Positions 1 to 11,100 of a stretch of 59,636 nucleotides of DNA are shown here, one piece after another; the first letter of the stretch is position 1; every line of letters begins with the position of its first letter. The stretch comes from Candidatus Pacearchaeota archaeon (GTDB lineage Archaea > Nanobdellota > Nanobdellia > UBA10117 > JAFCGA01), in the NCBI GenBank assembly GCA_017608345.1, contig JAFCGA010000005.1:1-59636 (forward strand), read 5' to 3'. Position numbers and translations under genes: made by a program. The notes under the pieces were generated by a model. The model was not told the origin of the DNA. It did no database searches and saw only the letters and a list, made by a program, of their open reading frames with translations.

Positions 1-370
1 AAGCTGCATGAGCATTATCAGCATCAGACAATAATAAGAACATGGTAGCTGAATACTCCTCATTTTCTTGATTAATGGAGTTGATATCACTAATACATTC
101 TGTGTCTTCAGTAACTTCTAAAGTGACTCCTTCTGGGGGCACGCAACAGACTTCATAATTATAACTCGATACAGTAGGAAGCTCAGCATGAGCGTTTGAG
201 TAGTCTGAAATTCTAAATAGAACTGTCCCCTCGCAAGTTTGAGGATTCCATTTGTCCGAAGTATCAATTATTGAGCAAGAAAAATCAGAATTAGAATCTG
301 CTGAGTTAATCGGTATTACTATTAATATTGAGATTAATAATATCAGCGATAGGGCTAGCATTCGGTTCAT
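1..370 (-). CDS. Secreted protein, C-terminus beyond window edge
   Basis: The reverse strand opens with an ATG at 370 and stays open for 123 codons to the window edge, so only the N-terminus is present. Residues 1-21 (MNRMLALSLILLISILIVIP) form a hydrophobic signal segment ending near NSADS. The mature part is Ser/Asn/Glu-rich and carries five cysteines, including a CC pair followed by VPPEG. A similar ICCP-type element occurs near the end of the neighbouring protein at 1153-1731, so both may belong to the same exported Cys-containing family. An AT-rich TTTAAATA element about 25 bases upstream could be a TATA box. Function is unknown; export is the only confident inference. Confidence 0.7.
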   Translation of the reverse strand, partial: MNRMLALSLILLISILIVIPINSADSNSDFSCSIIDTSDKWNPQTCEGTVLFRISDYSNAHAELPTVSSYNYEVCCVPPEGVTLEVTEDTECISDINSINQENEEYSATMFLLLSDADNAHAA

Positions 371-562
371 AAATAGAAATAATGCTTACTGATATTTAAA
401 TTCTCCGGGAGAAGTTAAACGCTCTGAAACTGTGTGTGGTTTAATGTTTTGGTTCTATAGACAACTTATATTGGAGTTAAGACCCTATAAGATCTTTTAC
501 TGCTTAAGATTTAGATCAGAGCACAAAGCAAGTTTTTTGACAGTTTCGTTACTATCTCTCCT
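371..562. promoter_or_regulatory. Divergent intergenic region
   Basis: This 192-base gap separates two divergently transcribed genes and holds no convincing ORF. It contains the 11-base palindrome TCTCCGGGAGA near 402-412 and AT-rich stretches that could serve as TATA boxes for both sides. No RNA gene is recognised. Confidence 0.35.
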
Positions 563-1105
563 ATGCACCGCTCAAAGAAGAATCCTAATCACTTAGAAGA
601 AGAATTTTCATTACTTAGGTCGCTGCACCAGTCTCCTCAACAAGGAGTTCAGCCGCAATTAGAGCAAGTAGTCGGAGGAACTCCAATATCACCTTCCCGG
701 CCAGCACAGCAATACTACTACTCGGAGGCGGTTCCGCAATATCAAGCTCCTATTCCTCAGCCACAACAAATTTATCAACAGCCGCCAGCACAACGACCTT
801 TAGAGCAAACAATTGCTGCGCAGTATACTCCTGCTCAGCAAAGACCGCCCGCTACGCAGGAGTATCAACAAGCTTTAGATCCAGCTGCTCAATTAGAAGA
901 TATACTTTCTCAGCAGCGGGAGAAAAAGTTTAAATGGGCTAGAGGATTAGTATATGCGGGAACAATCATGTCCGCGATCTCACTCTCTACTATTCCTATT
1001 CTCTCAAGCAATATTATATTTTTCGTTAGACCAACTTTAAATGCTATTGGTCCAATTCTTATTAGTATTGGCGCTTTAAAATATATGCATGCGAATAAGA
1101 ATTAA
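563..1105 (+). CDS. Pro/Gln-rich protein with two C-terminal membrane segments
   Basis: This 180-residue protein has three parts. Residues 1-25 are polar and charged. Residues 26-115 are a low-complexity Gln/Pro/Ala/Tyr-rich region with repeated QYQ, QQP and PAQ words and no predicted fold. Residues 125-175 carry two hydrophobic helices (LVYAGTIMSAISLSTIPIL and FVRPTLNAIGPILISIGAL). The likely topology is a disordered cytoplasmic N-terminus anchored by a hairpin of two helices. It is transcribed alone on the plus strand and runs convergently into the minus-strand surface genes. The family is not recognised and no enzymatic motif is visible. Confidence 0.7.
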   Translation: MHRSKKNPNHLEEEFSLLRSLHQSPQQGVQPQLEQVVGGTPISPSRPAQQYYYSEAVPQYQAPIPQPQQIYQQPPAQRPLEQTIAAQYTPAQQRPPATQEYQQALDPAAQLEDILSQQREKKFKWARGLVYAGTIMSAISLSTIPILSSNIIFFVRPTLNAIGPILISIGALKYMHANKN

Positions 1106-1152
1106 CTCAAACTTAGCTCTTTAACAATTATCTGGTCTAGTTCAGGAATAAT

Positions 1153-1731
1153 CTACTTTTTAGTTATATATGGAACTGAATTTGCAGGTATAGTTGGATT
1201 CAATGGGCAACAGAGAATTCCAATTTTTTCGATAACGCTTATTTGACCTTTACCGAAGCCATAATCCTGAACAGACTGCGGTTTCTGCCGGATCCCGGCA
1301 ATATAATAACCTTCCACACAACTGATCGTCTCAGTCGTTCCTGCTTGCATATTTCCCCACTTGCAGTTACCTGAACCGTGATTCAAATTATCCAAATAAG
1401 TCGCGTGATCTGCTGTAAATTCTTCTTCGACTTCTAGACTATTCGCAGTTATCTTCCCAGTAGTCTTTATCTCTCCATCTCCGGCGTCTAACCCTTGAGA
1501 AGTCAGAGCTCCCTTAACTTCGACCTCCGCAGGGAAGGTATACTTACCGGATTGGAACTCGCCTGGCTCAATCTGTTCAGCAGTATGGCTAACAACACCT
1601 TGAGCAGTCTGAGTAGCTACTGGCTTGCCAGTAACAGTCTTAATACCTGCGCCAGTTTCATTTAGTGCTGAGCTAGCTAATATTAGAATTACTACTGCGA
1701 CTATTCCAATTAATAAGGGATTTAGTTTCAT
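1153..1731 (-). CDS. Small membrane-anchored exported protein with ICCP motif
   Basis: The open frame extends upstream to 1803, but the ATG at 1731 gives a normal N-terminal anchor (MKLNPLLIGIVAVVILILAS), so this start (192 residues) is chosen; the longer frame would overlap the upstream giant gene. After the hydrophobic helix comes a Thr-Gly element (NETGAG) also found in other surface proteins of the window. The middle (about 65-120) is beta-rich with repeated VEVKG/ITTGK-like words. The C-terminal third has the pattern C-x10-C-x3-GYYIAGI ... IGILCCPL, an exported Cys domain reminiscent of DPANN surface proteins. It lies directly downstream of the 2,098-residue gene in the same orientation and may be cotranscribed. 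Function unknown. Confidence 0.75.
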   Translation of the reverse strand: MKLNPLLIGIVAVVILILASSALNETGAGIKTVTGKPVATQTAQGVVSHTAEQIEPGEFQSGKYTFPAEVEVKGALTSQGLDAGDGEIKTTGKITANSLEVEEEFTADHATYLDNLNHGSGNCKWGNMQAGTTETISCVEGYYIAGIRQKPQSVQDYGFGKGQISVIEKIGILCCPLNPTIPANSVPYITKK

Positions 1732-1766
1732 AACTATATACTTTCCGAACTTATATTTAATTCTTT

Positions 1767-4700
1767 CTAACCAAGCAAGTGCCCGATCTGATCTTCCTTC
1801 CAACCCGATTGTAATAATTTCGCCTTAATTTGCTCATCTGAATAGCCATGAGTTCTTGCGGACATAATATATTTCTTAACATTCTCTTCTGAGCTAGAAT
1901 TAATATTATATCTTGCGCCGAGTCTATTCAGTTTAGCGATATTCATTGATCCTGCTTGTGCAGTTGGCTGCTGCTGATCTTCTTTAGACATAAGTCCTTG
2001 AGCGCTCTCAGGTATTCCTGGCTCCGCTTGTCCTGGCGGCTGCGCACTTAGCTGTGTATCTCCATCTATCGCTTCCTCAGTTGGTCCTTCTTCCTTATTC
2101 TTATAATATCTCCAAATAAGCAATCCGGCAATCACTCCAGCTACTGCTAACACAATTCCGCCAATTATCCAAGGCAATTTACTTGGCTCTTCCGTAGGAA
2201 TAATCATTGGGGGCGGAGTATATTTTTTAACGGGCTTAGGCGCAGGCGGTGCAGCTTTTGGCTTTGGTGTGAGGTAGCCCATTCTAGACGCAGAACCTCC
2301 GCTACCGCCACCAGCTCTAATTATTGAAAAGCGACTAGTTGTACCAGTATCTGACGGATTATTTTGATAGCAATTCCCATTATACCAATACCAACCCGAT
2401 TTTGCCTCGCATTCATTCTGTTGCTGAGACTTCTCATGACAAGTATTATCGGGATACCAATACCAGCCATTAGCTATGCACTCTTCTGCAGTAATAGTTA
2501 TTGAGATATCTCTCAACACACATATTCCATTATCACAGTAGTGGCTACGTGAGCAATCAGTATCATTAATACAACCGCAAGCTCCATTTACACAGCTATT
2601 CTTACAAGAATATTCTACATAATAAATATTCTCTGTAAGCGATCTGTATCCTGGCGGTAGATTAGCAACATCATTTACGCAGAAGTATTCGACAAGACGA
2701 TCGGTTATACATGTATCATTCACTGGGAAGCGCCGATCTATAGCAGCAACACTTCCGAACTCATAGAAATTAATACCGCCATCCGTATCAATGCATTGAA
2801 CATCACATATATCTCCAATTCCATTTCCATCTGAATCTATTTGATCTAAATTAGGGGTTCCGGGGCAATTATCATATATATCTGCTATTGTATCTCCATC
2901 TGAATCAAGTAATAGATTCATACAACCACATCGATAATTTCCCAGATATATGCAAGCTCCGCCATTATTACAAGTACCTTCACAAGTCCAGGAACCGGTA
3001 GTCTCCTCAAGTACTTCTTGATCAATAGACTCCTGTGAATCTATAAATTCGCTTGTCGCAATAAATAAGGAGCCATATTTAGAAGAAGACAGTCTCGTAG
3101 CACTTCCTGAGAACCGTACTATTGGTTCTTCAGTCACCGTAGGTCTTGGTTTCACTATTGGAGGATCGGAAGGGGCTTCAGGCTCTTCCTTTCCAGATGG
3201 ATTAAATACTAATTGACAATCCGAACATTCGCACATTGCTCTCTGCAATAAGAAAGAATAAGGATCCTCTTCTCCCGGGTCGATTATGTAAGTACAACCT
3301 ACAACCTCTTGATAATTAGGGAATAGTTCAATCACTTCCTCAGGATTATTTGGCTCAGGAATATACATACATATATACTCAAAATCTCCGCCAGTGTCTA
3401 TGCACGTTCCAGGATTATCTATATCTTCGCTGCAAGTAGCTTCGTCTTTGAAATAAGTTATTTGCATATTTACGCTACAACTTAGCTTCGGCGCTCCAAA
3501 GTGTTTCATCTGTGGGCAAGACATACCCTCGCACCAATTATTCTCCATTGTCGCTGGTCCTTCGCATTCTTCTCCAGTTTGAGGTGCATCAGGTGTGCAT
3601 CTTCCTGCTGCATCAACCCGAAGTTCACAGGAGAGCACCTCGCTGTCTTGTTGCTGCAGCATTCTTTCAAACCAAGAACAATAATTATTACTTAAAGTGC
3701 TCTGATCAAAAACCAGTGAATCTTGTATATCACAACTCCATCCAGCAGGACATTGCCCTTCGGAAGTTAATTGAGTAATTTTCGGTTCCAAATCGTTCTC
3801 TGTTTGGAATTTAAGGCTTCCTTCGTAGCAAAGGCATTCTTGATCATGGCAATCTTGACATACTCCGCCGAATCGGTTGCATCTTGAATCTTCGCCAAAG
3901 TTGATGCAATCTGTAGGGAATAAACATCCTTGATCCGCTGAAGGAACGCAAATACCTTCTGCGCGCTCGTTAGGACTCTCACAAACAAAGTTATCTGGAC
4001 AGTGTTCATCAAATATACATGAGCAAGGAGTATTCCGATAGTCGTTGCAGTCTTGACAAGTGTATATTAGTTCGGGCGGAATATTTCCCATCGGAGGTAA
4101 ACATCTTTCCCCATATTCACACTCGGCATTAGAACTACATTCTCCACAGTCATAGCAATAACAATAACCAGCACCATCTTCGTAGCTCGTGCAACTTGCG
4201 CATGCTGAGTCGCAGGTTCCGCAATTAGACATTTCTGAATAGAAGCCATCTATTGCGAAACATCCCGGATCTGCATCTAACCAATCGTAATAAATGTCCC
4301 CGGGAAATTCAGCATCATGTTCTAGACTTGCTCCGCAGCAAGTTAATGCTCTATCTGCTGCTTTTTCTCTTTCGACACAGCCATAATTACTTATTAATGG
4401 ATTTGCTGGAATAAATTCATCATATCCTGCCTTACAATAGCAGCCAGTTTCGGCCAGTTTGCTTTCTTCAGGCCCGACGATTTGCGAGTTAGCATAATCA
4501 TTCCATCTCACCTTTCCTTCCTGAGCACCATCGCTCGCATCGCCATAATCAATATCTAATTCATCGCGAACTTTGATGATGTCATATAGCCCAACACCCT
4601 CAGCTTCACATAAAGAATAGAAACAGTAATAATTCGGGTTCATAGATGATGAAGCTGGATCAAATACTCTAGATCCGCCGAAAGGACAGCCATCATGTTC

Positions 4701-7700
4701 TGCATCTGGACCGTGATTCGGATCAATTACTAATTCATAATCATTGGTGCAGAAAAAGCCATCTGCAGTATAAGTTAAACGAGAAGTACATTCTCCACCA
4801 CTCAGAAATTCACAAACTCCAGAATTGCATTCATATCCTGCTGGGCAGTCGTAATTCTCTGCACAAATGCAAGCTCCGTCCTGGCAGCCAGTCGGGTAAC
4901 AATCATACAGCTCATTTCCTAGCGCGCCACCGCAAAACTGCTCGAATACATGTGAATCTTCACATACATCTTCTATAATTTCAATAACTGCTAAAACGAT
5001 TGAATTACTAGATGAACCAATTGCGTAGAACTGCACATCTAAGATCTCGACTTGATAATTTTCATCCAAATTAAGAGGAGTCCCTTGCGTTAATGTCAGC
5101 GCTCCTATTTTTGCAGTCGTAGCGCTTAGAACTTCAACTAGTGCTCCGTCCATAGCTTGATCACCTTCGTTCAAGTAATAAGTAGCTTTAAACTCCCTCG
5201 TTCCCTTAAGGTAAAGATTAAAGCCATAAGAACTATCCAGATAATCATAATGTGGGAACTCTAATTTAGTTGGATCATCTGTATCTGTGCAGGAAATCTC
5301 TGGCGGCTGCGGAGGTGAACCCGTGGACTCTATGCATACATCCGCCGTGTGAGAACCTACATTAATATTACTAATACATATATTTGTATCACCAACAGAA
5401 AACATCTGAGTAACTTCCCCAGAATTAGTCCACTCTCCACCGACTTCGCGTATTTCAAAACGAACTGCTGCCGTGTCGACATATACTAATTTGATTTCAT
5501 AATTAATTCCGTCCTTAGCCATAAAAGAATGTACTCCGCCCCCCACACTTATCATATTCAGCTGTTCTTCGCAACCAGAACAGGGACCAACGTAACTATC
5601 ACATGCGTCTCCGAATCCATCTCCATCTGTATCTGTTTGATCGGAGTTTGGGACTTCGGGACAGTTATCATCAACGTCTGCTATTCCATCTTCATCTGTA
5701 TCGACTCCAATGCAAACTCCATCAACCGCTCCAAACTCGTTTTCCAAACCAGAAGGAAACATACTTGATAACAACGAAGTATTAATTACTGTTGTTCCAG
5801 CAGCACAATAGCAGCCAGTTTCTCCGAGATTATTAAAGCTCTCCCCGCCTACTTGTTGCCCGGGGTTAACAGTTGTTGATGACCCTAAGAAATCTCTCCA
5901 ACGGATTAGCTCTTCTGCCGAAGGGTCAGTATCTCCAAGATCTGTTACGCTATCTATAAACTCAATATCCAAAAGATTATACTGAGAATCCGGGCTTTCT
6001 CCATTACAGAAAGAATAAACACAATAAGGTTGGCTAGTAACTAAATCTACGCCCATTGATGCACTGTATGGGCATTCAGTGCACACAGAAGGATTAGCCA
6101 CAAGAACGGGAGGTGTTCCATCCTGACAATATAAATAATTAGATTGATTACACGCTCCAATGAGCGTCCCATCACTGCAAGCATCAAACAGGCAGCCTTC
6201 ATCTATTTGTCCATATCCAGCATCTCCCGGACATTGGTTATCACTGCCATCGCATAGCTCTGGTGCATTTGGATAGACAGTTTCATCAGAATCATCGCAA
6301 TCTCCCTGCGCGACTGTGTATTCATCAGAATCAGCATCTTCAGGTGGAGGCGTTGGAGAACCCGCCGTACAAGCACATAATGTAACTCCCAAATAAGTAC
6401 CTGTAGCAACACAGGTCTCCTCAATATCAAGGCATGAGCCAGTACAGGAATTTACAGACAGATAAGAACTACAAGGATCTGACAATCCACATCCTTCATC
6501 TATAGTCAAATCGCAGTTATTATCAACACCATCGCACTCTTCGGTGGCAAGCGGATTTATACATATAGCGCATATAGAATAAACTGGATCAGAACAATCT
6601 ATAGTTAATTGCTCTTCTTTTGTTTTAGGACAAGGATCTGGATCATCAGTAGGTGTATCATCACAATCGTCTCCATCTAAGGAAGGATACATTGCATAAT
6701 ATCCATCCCTATCATTATCAGGATAGGTTATCAGAGTCTTACAAATACAATCCATATCTGGAGCTGACCATACACATGTTTTGCCTGCATATGGGCCAGT
6801 ACATGAACCTGCGCAAACTCCTAATCCAAGATCAAAGTGACAAAGCTCTGGTCCGCAAGGCTCATCGCCTCCAACACAATCTTCATCAACTCCGTTACCA
6901 CATATCTCTAAGGCTCCGAGATTAATATGCTCTGCTACATTATCATCGCCATCTGTATCTATCGACGCAATCTGCTCAGGAGTATATTGTGTGGAGTCAT
7001 CTGAGGGGTCATCATCGCAATCTCCCTGCGCGACTGTGTGTCCATCAGAATCTAGATCATTAAGTTGAGAACCCTCGGAGCAAGTCCCAAGGTTAGTAAC
7101 TTGAAGCGAGCAAATACTTTGTGTTAAACCGCTAGTATGTGGATTACTTAGAAGAGCTTCAGTAGTATCCAAACAAATGCTACTTTCAAGTGTAGAGATT
7201 AGAGATACATCGCTAAGAAGTGTGCTATCTAAATCACACTGCCAGTTCTGAGGACAAAATTCACTAGCAGAAGTCTGAGCAGCCCGAGGGATAGAATAAC
7301 CAGTTATCCCATATGTCAGCGTTCCTTCAAGACAATAACACGGATTGGCAGGTGAACAAGTTACACAATCACCCGTAGCAAGATTACACTTCTGCTCAGA
7401 ATTACACTCGCCAGAAGAACTGCAACCAGATAAGCAAGCATTATTCTGACAACCGTGCCGGCAAATATACATATCTGAAACAGGCGAATTATCTATAGAA
7501 TTGCAAGACCACTCAGTCAATTCGTCCCCATTACATGTATCTGGCTGGCTTTCTTGAGTAGTATCGCTAAGGATCGCTATGACAGTATCTGAAACTAGAT
7601 AAGGGTTTTGTTGAGAAAGATCTGGGTCGGTACAGCTAGTGTAATACGTATCTAAGGCAGGACATACTCCAATGTCACTAATTGATGCACTAACAAAGCT

Positions 7701-8063
7701 CCCCGCACCATACATCGCTATTGCATATCCTTCCGCAGCAGCCTCCATAGCAGTAACTACATCTAAATTATTAAGCAAAGACGAATCAATACTACAATCA
7801 CTACGGCATTGATCATTCGCAGTAGTTCCACCCCAACCAGCAGATAGTGTAATATCTGAGGTATAACAATAACAAGGATTCCCAATAGCACAGGGAAGAC
7901 ATTGCTCTTGCCCATTATAAACTCGAGTGCATCGCTGATTAGGCAGGCAGTCAGTATGTGAATAACAACCTTGGGCAGAAACAAAAGAAGAATATACAAA
8001 AACCACAGAGCTCACTACAACAAGCGCTACCAAAACCAACAGCAAACCTTTTAGCTTCTTCAT
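1767..8063 (-). CDS. Giant Cys-rich surface protein with TSP3/MopE-like calcium motifs
   Basis: The ATG at 8063 (MKKLKGLLLVLVALVVV, signal peptide ending near SAQG) is preferred over a TTG at 8078, giving 2,098 residues. The ectodomain is a string of Cys-rich modules. These include acidic DxDSDGxxxxQGDCDD repeats like MopE/putative metal-binding motifs (about residues 335-650), two thrombospondin type 3-like calcium repeats (DTDEDGIADVDDNCP near 790 and DSDGDTIADIYDNCP near 1715), CPxxWxCD modules, and CxDTDGG...GxCxC modules. Near the end a duplicated C-x3-GWYWY-x5-C motif precedes a Pro-rich linker. A membrane helix (WIIGGIVLAVAGVIAGLLIW, about 1963-1986) is followed by a cytoplasmic tail ending in a 55-residue helical domain (GYSDEQIKAKLLQSGW). 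The topology is a type I surface protein, perhaps an adhesin or S-layer-associated stalk with calcium-stiffened repeats. It is 63 bases downstream of a related giant gene. Confidence 0.88.
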   Translation of the reverse strand: MKKLKGLLLVLVALVVVSSVVFVYSSFVSAQGCYSHTDCLPNQRCTRVYNGQEQCLPCAIGNPCYCYTSDITLSAGWGGTTANDQCRSDCSIDSSLLNNLDVVTAMEAAAEGYAIAMYGAGSFVSASISDIGVCPALDTYYTSCTDPDLSQQNPYLVSDTVIAILSDTTQESQPDTCNGDELTEWSCNSIDNSPVSDMYICRHGCQNNACLSGCSSSGECNSEQKCNLATGDCVTCSPANPCYCLEGTLTYGITGYSIPRAAQTSASEFCPQNWQCDLDSTLLSDVSLISTLESSICLDTTEALLSNPHTSGLTQSICSLQVTNLGTCSEGSQLNDLDSDGHTVAQGDCDDDPSDDSTQYTPEQIASIDTDGDDNVAEHINLGALEICGNGVDEDCVGGDEPCGPELCHFDLGLGVCAGSCTGPYAGKTCVWSAPDMDCICKTLITYPDNDRDGYYAMYPSLDGDDCDDTPTDDPDPCPKTKEEQLTIDCSDPVYSICAICINPLATEECDGVDNNCDLTIDEGCGLSDPCSSYLSVNSCTGSCLDIEETCVATGTYLGVTLCACTAGSPTPPPEDADSDEYTVAQGDCDDSDETVYPNAPELCDGSDNQCPGDAGYGQIDEGCLFDACSDGTLIGACNQSNYLYCQDGTPPVLVANPSVCTECPYSASMGVDLVTSQPYCVYSFCNGESPDSQYNLLDIEFIDSVTDLGDTDPSAEELIRWRDFLGSSTTVNPGQQVGGESFNNLGETGCYCAAGTTVINTSLLSSMFPSGLENEFGAVDGVCIGVDTDEDGIADVDDNCPEVPNSDQTDTDGDGFGDACDSYVGPCSGCEEQLNMISVGGGVHSFMAKDGINYEIKLVYVDTAAVRFEIREVGGEWTNSGEVTQMFSVGDTNICISNINVGSHTADVCIESTGSPPQPPEISCTDTDDPTKLEFPHYDYLDSSYGFNLYLKGTREFKATYYLNEGDQAMDGALVEVLSATTAKIGALTLTQGTPLNLDENYQVEILDVQFYAIGSSSNSIVLAVIEIIEDVCEDSHVFEQFCGGALGNELYDCYPTGCQDGACICAENYDCPAGYECNSGVCEFLSGGECTSRLTYTADGFFCTNDYELVIDPNHGPDAEHDGCPFGGSRVFDPASSSMNPNYYCFYSLCEAEGVGLYDIIKVRDELDIDYGDASDGAQEGKVRWNDYANSQIVGPEESKLAETGCYCKAGYDEFIPANPLISNYGCVEREKAADRALTCCGASLEHDAEFPGDIYYDWLDADPGCFAIDGFYSEMSNCGTCDSACASCTSYEDGAGYCYCYDCGECSSNAECEYGERCLPPMGNIPPELIYTCQDCNDYRNTPCSCIFDEHCPDNFVCESPNERAEGICVPSADQGCLFPTDCINFGEDSRCNRFGGVCQDCHDQECLCYEGSLKFQTENDLEPKITQLTSEGQCPAGWSCDIQDSLVFDQSTLSNNYCSWFERMLQQQDSEVLSCELRVDAAGRCTPDAPQTGEECEGPATMENNWCEGMSCPQMKHFGAPKLSCSVNMQITYFKDEATCSEDIDNPGTCIDTGGDFEYICMYIPEPNNPEEVIELFPNYQEVVGCTYIIDPGEEDPYSFLLQRAMCECSDCQLVFNPSGKEEPEAPSDPPIVKPRPTVTEEPIVRFSGSATRLSSSKYGSLFIATSEFIDSQESIDQEVLEETTGSWTCEGTCNNGGACIYLGNYRCGCMNLLLDSDGDTIADIYDNCPGTPNLDQIDSDGNGIGDICDVQCIDTDGGINFYEFGSVAAIDRRFPVNDTCITDRLVEYFCVNDVANLPPGYRSLTENIYYVEYSCKNSCVNGACGCINDTDCSRSHYCDNGICVLRDISITITAEECIANGWYWYPDNTCHEKSQQQNECEAKSGWYWYNGNCYQNNPSDTGTTSRFSIIRAGGGSGGSASRMGYLTPKPKAAPPAPKPVKKYTPPPMIIPTEEPSKLPWIIGGIVLAVAGVIAGLLIWRYYKNKEEGPTEEAIDGDTQLSAQPPGQAEPGIPESAQGLMSKEDQQQPTAQAGSMNIAKLNRLGARYNINSSSEENVKKYIMSARTHGYSDEQIKAKLLQSGWKEDQIGHLLG

Positions 8064-8126
8064 ATAATCAAAAAGCAATCAATACTATTTAAATCTTAGG
8101 TTAATACTTACCCTTGCAGATATTTA

Positions 8127-11100
8127 CTAAAAAAACTTAGCAATCTGATCCCTTTTCCAACCGGCTTTTATTAGCTGCTCCTTGATCTGAGCATCTTTAA
8201 ATCCCCTAGATTTTCCAGATTGTATATACTTTTGAACATTAGCTTCTGAGCTAGACTCAATATTATGTCTAGCTGCTAATCTACTAAGCTCGGAAGCTTT
8301 ATTATTTACTTGCACAGTCGAAGGAGGTTTACTCGGCGATGAGAACGATTCTTCAAGATCTTCCTCGCCTCCGCCACCAAGACCCTTGAAGAAGTCACCC
8401 AATTTATCCCTAAATAGGAATATCAATACTCCGACTCCAGCACTTATTGCTATCGCAACTATTACCCAGATTAATGTGTTATCTCGCTCACTTCTTATCC
8501 CAGATACGCTTGGAAGATCCCCGCGATAAGGTGGTGTATATTGCATATTCATTGAAGAGGAAGGAAATTGCTGCGTAATAATCTCTTCAGTGACATATCG
8601 TTTAATATGTATGCTAGTCGGTGGCTCTTCATAGCACCGATTGCTATACCAATACCAATTCATCGCGTGGCAATCTCGCTCGTCCTCAGACATACTATGG
8701 CAAGATCCACCATACCAATGCCAGCCTTTGTCTTCGCATTCATCTCGATCATTAAGAAGATATACTGCGACAGTAGCTATGTCAACATTGCCACCGTCAT
8801 CTATGACTTTGAGTACTACTTTGCATTCCTTATCTGTCTTTCCGAAGTCCCTGCATGCAGTCTCAGAAGGATAAGTATAAACTGCTGAACTTTGCGAAGT
8901 AGATGTTACTCCACTTTGATAGATATATGGTTTAGCTTGATATTCTGCGGAGTTAGTACAAATACATGGATTATTCAGCGTATTGAGATCTATTGGTCCT
9001 TCTATTACTGCATTAGTCGGATTAATATGACTTGGGGATAAATCACAATATTCGCTGCTGCTGTAAGTATTAACACAAGCTACGTTCACGCCGCGCAGCT
9101 TAACCTTGCCCCACGGAACCTTAGTGTGATCATCAAAGTACCACTCATACCTAACAATCTGACCATTCGGATCATAAGATTGTGAAGCATCAAAAGATAC
9201 AGTTCTCCCAGATCGAGTGTAGGTTAGTACCGCTTTAGGTGAATAAGACTGTACGCTTTCTTTTACGCAGCGACCTACGGCTTGCACATTCTGTACAATT
9301 TCTGGTGGAAGCTCTCGATTAACAAGCTGATTTAGAAACAAGTTATCATCTAATACACATGCATAATCTGCCGGGCACCAATCTTCTGCATCCATCTGCA
9401 TATTTTGCATCGGTGCTAATTGATAACAATAACAATCGCCACCAGTACAATCTTGGCATGTCCAGCCGCGGAAGATACTACATCTTGCATCTGGAGGACA
9501 TTCATTGCTACTAAAGCTTAATCTATTTTGAATCATTATAGGTCTGCACTGACACACTTCTTCTGGAATATCTATCTGTGTCCCTGTTGCTAACAAGAAC
9601 CTTCGCTCAAATTGATCTGCAGCAGCGCTAGATATACAGCTATCTGGACAAGTATATTGAGAAGATATCAATCTTCCTCCAGTACAAACTTTCTCGTCCA
9701 GTCGAGTTTGATCCATACACTGATCTCCTGGACCTTGCAAGAAATATTGGTATTGACTACCTGAAACAGCATCTAGATCTGTGCATCCAGTACTAGCTAC
9801 GCAAGCTAAATCTCCGCTAATGGTGGATGGCTCATAGCCAGCATCGCAATAGCAGCCAGTGCTTCCGAGTCGAATTCCTCGTTCGTCTACAGAAGAATAA
9901 GGATAATCTATCCAGCGAATCATTCCGGCAGTAGGACCTAAATCAAATCGTGATTCAAACTCTTGGTCAAATAAAACAATATTAAATGGAAATTGGCTTG
10001 CGGGTTCACCACCACAGAACGCGTATGAGCAGACTAACTCTGAGCTTAATGGACTCTTTGGGGTACCAACACCACCATATGGACAGATTGGATACGCATC
10101 TCCATCTAAATCGATTGTAGCAGCATGATTCGGATCAACTATCACATCAGCTCCGGCAGTAGGACAGTAGTAGCCATGCCGATTGTATTGTCCCTCTGAA
10201 GTTCCGTCTCTACAAGCATTTTGCGGCACGCCCTCCGTACATAATCCTACAGCAGTCACAAATTGTTTTACTGCATCAGATACATTAAGCTCTGGAATAT
10301 CATTTGGTCCATAGATAATATTACAACTCCATCCAAGCGGACACATATCTACTGCGCTCACCTCTGCGTCTAAACCAATATCTAGCGCATCTTGGAGTTT
10401 TGCATCGAAACATAAGCAATCACCACCCGTACAATTTTGGCAAGTATTTCCCCTTAGTTTATTACATCTCCAGCCATCGGGACAGTCGCTGCTAACAAAG
10501 CCATAAGGTGCAACACACTCACATACTCCTTCCGGAATATCTACTCCAACGCCTAGCTGAGCATAAGCAGCTTCCAGAGCATTAGCTTTCGCCGTAGTCA
10601 TGCAGAGATCAGAAGGACAATCATAATGTTCTAATGCACCATTCACGCACTCCGTTAAATCAGAATCAGATGAGCAGAAATCATCAACATCTTCTATAAA
10701 GAATTGACCTGTTCTACTAATAGTACTATCTCTATCAGTACATGCGCCAGTTTGCTGCTGTACGCAATCTCCGTTTTGGCAAGTTGCTCCGGATTCGCAA
10801 TTTATAGCAGAACTCCACGCTCCGCCGACACATTCTTTATATGCTAAATAAGATAAGCATACTTTCTCGCCTTCTGTTGTACATGGATCGCCTTGGGTCT
10901 CTAGCTCATCTGCTACGAAATTAGCATCAGAGTCTTCCATCGGAATAATACAAGCGCAAATTCCAGCTAGTTGTTGATCAACCATACCCAAACTAACACA
11001 AGTACCACTACTGCAGGCTCCACTGCAAATAGTACCATCAAACTCACAGTCTGAACAACCGCATTGCCCACTGCCTGGAGCTACTGAAACGCAAGCGTAT

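Noticed and set aside
3501-3778. Plus-strand ORFs inside the giant minus-strand genes
   Set aside because: They are antisense shadows of long real coding regions with unlikely composition; the same applies to others opposite 8.1-14.8, 23.4-38.1 and 46-49 kb.
8064-8078. TTG start of the first giant Cys-rich gene
   Set aside because: The ATG at 8063 gives a cleaner signal peptide.
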